Assembly: GCF_041146795.1 (NCBI RefSeq)
Contig: NC_135188.1
Coordinates: forward strand, 883,419-947,418
Direction: 5' to 3'
Source of the DNA: Maylandia zebra
Lineage: Eukaryota > Chordata > Actinopteri > Cichliformes > Cichlidae
DNA length: 64,000 nucleotides
Shown: positions 59,601-64,000 of the stretch, piece after piece
Position numbering within the stretch: the first letter of the stretch is position 1
Layout of the letters: every line of letters starts with the position of its first letter
The notes under the pieces: generated by a model
Databases searched by the model: none
Told to the model about the DNA's origin: nothing
Seen by the model: only the letters and a program-made list of their open reading frames with translations
Position numbers and translations under genes: made by a program

Positions 59601-62600
59601 CTTGTTGTGATGTGTCTCATATCCAGCCCACAGCTTGTTCTGATAAATTGTGCGGTCGCATTAAGTTGGTTTTGTGCTCGACCACAATAAGTTGTGCGCC
59701 GTTAAGAGTGGAAACCGCAAAGAAGGGCGAGTGCACAGGAACCTGAATCTTCCTCACTAAAGTGGGTAAAATGACTCTTGATGGCAGGAGGTTTGTGGTG
59801 CTTTGTGTGAGGTCCCAGCTGCACAGAGCTGCAGGCCTCAGAGCAGAGTAAGGTCACATGCCTGTTATCCCCTTTGTCTGTTTGGTTAAGCACACACGAC
59901 AATGGCAAGATGTGAGTGTATACATTTCCACTGAACTAGCAAAGCAGAAGGTAACTGATACTGTTCTGCTGTTGTGGTTCTGCTTGGGCCGAGCTGTGAT
60001 CGTCTCCACCCTCTCGACCTCGCTGTGTTGACAATAATGGGTTTAGCTCGAGGCTTGTGCAAGTGTAGTTTGGCTGTAGCGCTCCAAAAGGAGTGCAGGG
60101 ATAAAGCAACACAGCTGTGCTGGGCCCAGTGTGGCTTGTGTCTTAATGCATAGTGAAGCTGTGTGGTAACCTGGCTGATGTTAAGAGCTGAGGATCTAAT
60201 ATGGGTCCAATAGTCCTTACTGACTCTGGAAACTGGAGACCTCGTCACCAGGAGATGGGGTTTGCCCAAAACTGAAGCATGCAAGTTAATTCTGAGGTCT
60301 TTATCTTAAATTCCAATGCAACGTGGAAAACACATCCCCTAAATGCTTGGGGAAATGTTTGTCCTCTGTTCTGCCTAAAAAGCTGACGTGACTGTTGTCT
60401 TTGGTTCAGTTGTGTGGTCCACACCAAAGCTCTCACACCAGTGTGAGCAGGAAGTAGCTGAAAGTGAAGTGTGTCTAATGTCCTTTCCTTTTGGAGCTTT
60501 CACCAGGCTTCTCATTAATATTAAGAGGACAGTTTATTTTCTTTGACCCACAGCTGTTTCCAGGAACATCCAATTTAAAGTGTTGATCATTTATCAGCCC
60601 AGTCTGCTGTCATCAGGCTGCACACAGGGTCCCGACATGTGCACACATTTACGTAGCATTCGTTTTACCACAGGAACAGCGGGCAGTGTTGGGAGATTGT
60701 CCGGAGTTGTCTGGTTTTTATCACAGTGGGCACACGCTGGGAGGTGGTCTGCTTCAGCGAGGTTTTGGTTTAATCGAGGGTGTTGAGCAGAGCACGTGCT
60801 TCTCACATGCTTCCTCTGAGATGACCGATCATGTAGGAAGCTTGAAGACTAGAAATAGGTTTAACGTCCTGCAGAGCTGCAGTGCATTTGCTGAGTTTAG
60901 CACAGAAGAGACTGGCATACTGTAGACGGTTATCAGACTGTGCTGTAAATGTCCCACTGCAGATGTTTTTCCTGAGCATACAAACACAGCCATGCAGCTG
61001 CATCCACCCTATGCTACACATCACCAAGATGAACAGCTGGCAGGGCCACGCCTTCCTATTTCCAGTTTGCTCAGATCGTTCCTTTTGACTCTTCACTACC
61101 AAAGAACCAGCGGGACATCCTGATGCTCAGCATTGCTCAGACCTGCTCCTTTGTCTTTAGAGAACGTTTTTTCTCCCCGTGTTTTCACGATCCCATGTTG
61201 ACCTGACCCTGGGTGTTACTGACCTCGGGGCCTTCACATCTGCTGTAGATCTCTGAATTGTAACGAATAACAGAGTTCAACAGGCAGCCAACGACAGGCC
61301 TGTCTGCTTCATCACAGTGATGTGACAGCAGTGGAAGAAAGGAGGAGAAAGTGTGCAACCAAAGGAACGTTTGTCCTTTTTGGCTGCACATTATGTCATC
61401 TGTAGCCAAGCAGAGATCCTTCTCTGAGGTCATGGACCAATGACATCATGGGTAAGCTGCTGGTCTGAATATTTTGGGTAAACTTCATGTCATTTGTAAG
61501 AATAAGCCGTCTAAAAGCACTGGCTGTCATATCACAGAGATGCTTTATAACATCACATTTCCCCGTCTTGTTTACACCATTATACATGGTGCTTACACTA
61601 AAACAACACTGTTGATTACAAAAATAATGCATTAGTTTCTAAATGAGAAAATAGCACAAGAAAGTTGCGAGCAGTTATTTTAAACCCCAACATATGTGGA
61701 GTTATGTCTCGAGCCAAATGAACCTTTGCTATAAATGAAGGATTTCCACCCAAGCAGCCGCATCGCATCATCTGTGAAACCCAAATCAGTTTTTACATCA
61801 GCTCCCGCTCGCACCTTTTTATTTTCTTAGACTGATTAACGGCTGAAAGTGTGAGACAAACAAACGCATGCAGGACTTAAAACCTGGACTGGGCAAAAGT
61901 AAAAAGTTCACAACAAATGAATTTATGCGTCTAATGGAAAGAGTCTGTTCAAAACGGCCAAGAGAAGAAGGCTGTGTGTATGAAGACGCCCGCTGGTCTG
62001 GAAAGCTGTGAGCTGCCTTTCATCGTGTGGACGTGAGCGAGGGACTAAGGGACATTGCGTGTTAGTCAAAAAACAAACGTTTTATGTCATGAAATGCAAC
62101 AAATCCATTTCACTGCGATGTGTCAATCAACCCAAACATACTTTCGATGGAGAGGTCGGTCAGACACAAGCAAATCCACTCGTACGCCTCAGAATTCGAT
62201 CAGTCGAGCCAGTGAGACGCAAAAACCGGTGCACGCACAACGTTGTCCTCAGTGCCACCACGGCGTGTCTGTCCACGTTAAAGGAAGCCCGCTCTGACTG
62301 CAGAGGTCTGTCAGGTCTGTTGTAGCAGCAGGACTGTGCACACTGACAGTAGGACGGGCCTCCTGTAGGTCTCCTCTGAACGGGCCTGCTGGGTTGGCAC
62401 CACAAGCATTTCGCAGCATCATGTTAATTAATAGCATTATATTAATAATGCTTTCTCATTCTTTATTCTCACGGGACGGTGATGCATTCAGTGAAACTCT
62501 CCTGAGACCTTAAAGGAAAGCATTTACTGCGGTGACAGTGAGCAGGCGAGCTTTTTCTTTTACACTTTTATAGTTAGACTTCTGTTTGCAACAACAGATA

Positions 62601-63217
62601 TCCTCTCATGGCTAACAAAAGCGAGTTTAGGCACATCCTCATCGGCTTCATCTTTCAGGACTAGACGCTGTCTGTTATTTTTTTATTTTTAATAATACAG
62701 TGTACAGGTCTGTGAATTCTAGTTAGCAGAACTGAATGTGTATTTATGTGTTTGTGATGCTATAATGGCAAATGAATTAAAACCAGAACCTGCAAAGAGA
62801 TAATGATAAGTAAGATATATAATGTAATATGAAGTAATAGTTAAATTTTTGTAGGTAACATGATGATGATCCAGTTTTAACCTCGCTGAGTCACATCCAG
62901 AGATCCAGTCTGGCTGATACACACGATGTAATGTTTGTGTACTGCGGCGTGTTCGGCCTGTTTGAAACACTGCACCACTCTGATGCTGTCTTTTGGTTCG
63001 CTTTGGATGTGTTTGCATTCAGTTTGACAGTTTAGCAGTGGATGGTTTGGACGAGCGGCTGATATGAAGCGCTCTCTGCGATGTGACGTCACATGAACGT
63101 AAACGTTTTTTCTCCCATTGGGATTTTGAGAGCTGCCACTTGAAGACGATGCATTACATCCTGACACTCAGTGAAAGAGAAGACACGAGTGTCGACATGC
63201 AGATGGCATTGTTAGAC

Positions 63218-63379
63218 GGAGCGATACGGGAACAAACGCTTCCTCCATGCTGTCTTTATTTGTCACATGCATAGTTATACAAGTATAACACACAGTGAAA
63301 TGTAACCTGACACGCTCCTCGACATGTGCAAAAATTTGGGGGGGTGTAGAGGAGCGATACGGGAACAAACGCTTCCTCC
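63218..63379 (-). mobile_element. Short antisense LINE 3' end within a 29-bp target duplication
   Basis: A 29-base run (GGAGCGATACGGGAACAAAC, then GCTTCCTCC) occurs at 63218-63246 and 63351-63379. Between them lie 104 bases which, complemented, end GTGACAAATAAAGAC, a CR1-type LINE tail. This is an extreme 5' truncation flanked by a perfect target duplication. Confidence 0.8.
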
Positions 63380-64000
63380 TGCTGTAATCGTAAACATTAT
63401 GCTGAAAGCAGAGTCGCATTCGTTTAGTCTGACGTCCATCCCGAGCGTCTCCAGTGTAACCATAGCTACGCCTGCTCCGTATAGCGAGGTGGCGTGTTTA
63501 CAGTCGTTTATTGTCTTGTGCCTGGAGCTGCTTTGTTGTGCCGTCTCTGCTTCCTGTTTGCTTAATCTCTGAGTTGTGTGGTTTTAGTTATGGAGGATAT
63601 TACTGATCCTTACGAGTCCTGAGAAAGACGCGAGGATCCGAAGGTTCGCGGCTCGATTGCACAGAGGACAAAGGAAAGCCTCTTCTTGTTTCGCTCAGTC
63701 ATTTTCATAATTAAAACTGAATTTGAGAATTGAAACTGAATCTGCTTTTGATGAATATGTTGCCATTTTCTTCTGTCCATGCAGAGGTCGTAATTATCGA
63801 CAGGTCTTTGCATTTCCACCCGGTAACTAACGATAATGAGGGTTCAGCCAGTGGAACGATGTCCTTCTTATTTTCTTCTCCTGAACAGCAGCCAACTATT
63901 TTTATAGATTAGAAGGCTCCAGTGTCTCTTCTCATGCAGCAAAATGTCTGTTTGGTAGGAATGTAATAGTTGCACGATTATCTTTGTTGCCTGGTGTGGA

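Larger units (their letters stand above)
52303..64000 (+). other. p3h2: Presumed p3h2 intron 1 (11.7 kb in window)
   Basis: No second exon (human LNQLEKAVEAAHTFF region) was found before the window ends, and no other gene was recognised. Large first introns are known in this gene. Besides the repeats listed separately I see only short frames and simple AT- or TG-rich patches. Confidence 0.6.

Overview
The window looks like nuclear DNA from a teleost fish, probably a percomorph. Its genes have many introns with GT-AG borders. Its repeats are of fish type: L2/CR1/Rex1-like LINE fragments, hAT and Tc1-like DNA elements, a tRNA-derived SINE and long CA/TG tracts. Gene models were built by hand from splice signals, reading phase and remembered vertebrate homologues. 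No search was run.

Layout: (1) 1-3.05 kb holds a young, 5'-truncated LINE between two identical 62-bp copies of its target. (2) 3.47-4.32 kb, minus strand, is a five-exon gene for a urotensin II-related peptide (uts2b/urp). (3) 6.93-23.09 kb, plus strand, is ccdc50, read as 12 coding exons and 630 codons, including one 918-nt Arg/Asp/Glu-rich exon. Introns 5 and 11 carry antisense LINEs, and intron 11 also has a 63-bp hAT miniature. (4) 23.1-32.6 kb is the ccdc50 3' UTR and intergenic DNA with a Tc1-like remnant. (5) 32.6-46.6 kb has two tandem, same-strand claudin genes (claudin-1-like, four exons each, 201 and 202 aa) inside a duplicated block of about 4.2 kb. (6) 44.7-50.4 kb is a cluster of LINE fragments, one nested in another. 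(7) 51.89-52.30 kb is the first coding exon of p3h2 (prolyl 3-hydroxylase 2). The rest of the window is read as its first intron, with a 954-bp hAT element and LINE pieces.

The gene set matches the human 3q28 neighbourhood (UTS2B, CCDC50, CLDN1, P3H2), which supports the assignments. The uts2b/ccdc50 head-to-head pair is as in human. The claudins and p3h2 follow directly on the ccdc50 side, and I found no OSTN, GMNC, IL1RAP or TMEM207 exons between them. The genes do not form one pathway: they encode a neuropeptide, a ubiquitin-binding adaptor, tight-junction proteins and a collagen-modifying enzyme.

I saw no clearly new biological system. The points most worth a second look are the claudin duplication with conserved flanks and shortened first loop, the in-frame giant ccdc50 exon, the unusual URP sequence, the long LINE target duplications and the micro-hAT beside a splice acceptor.
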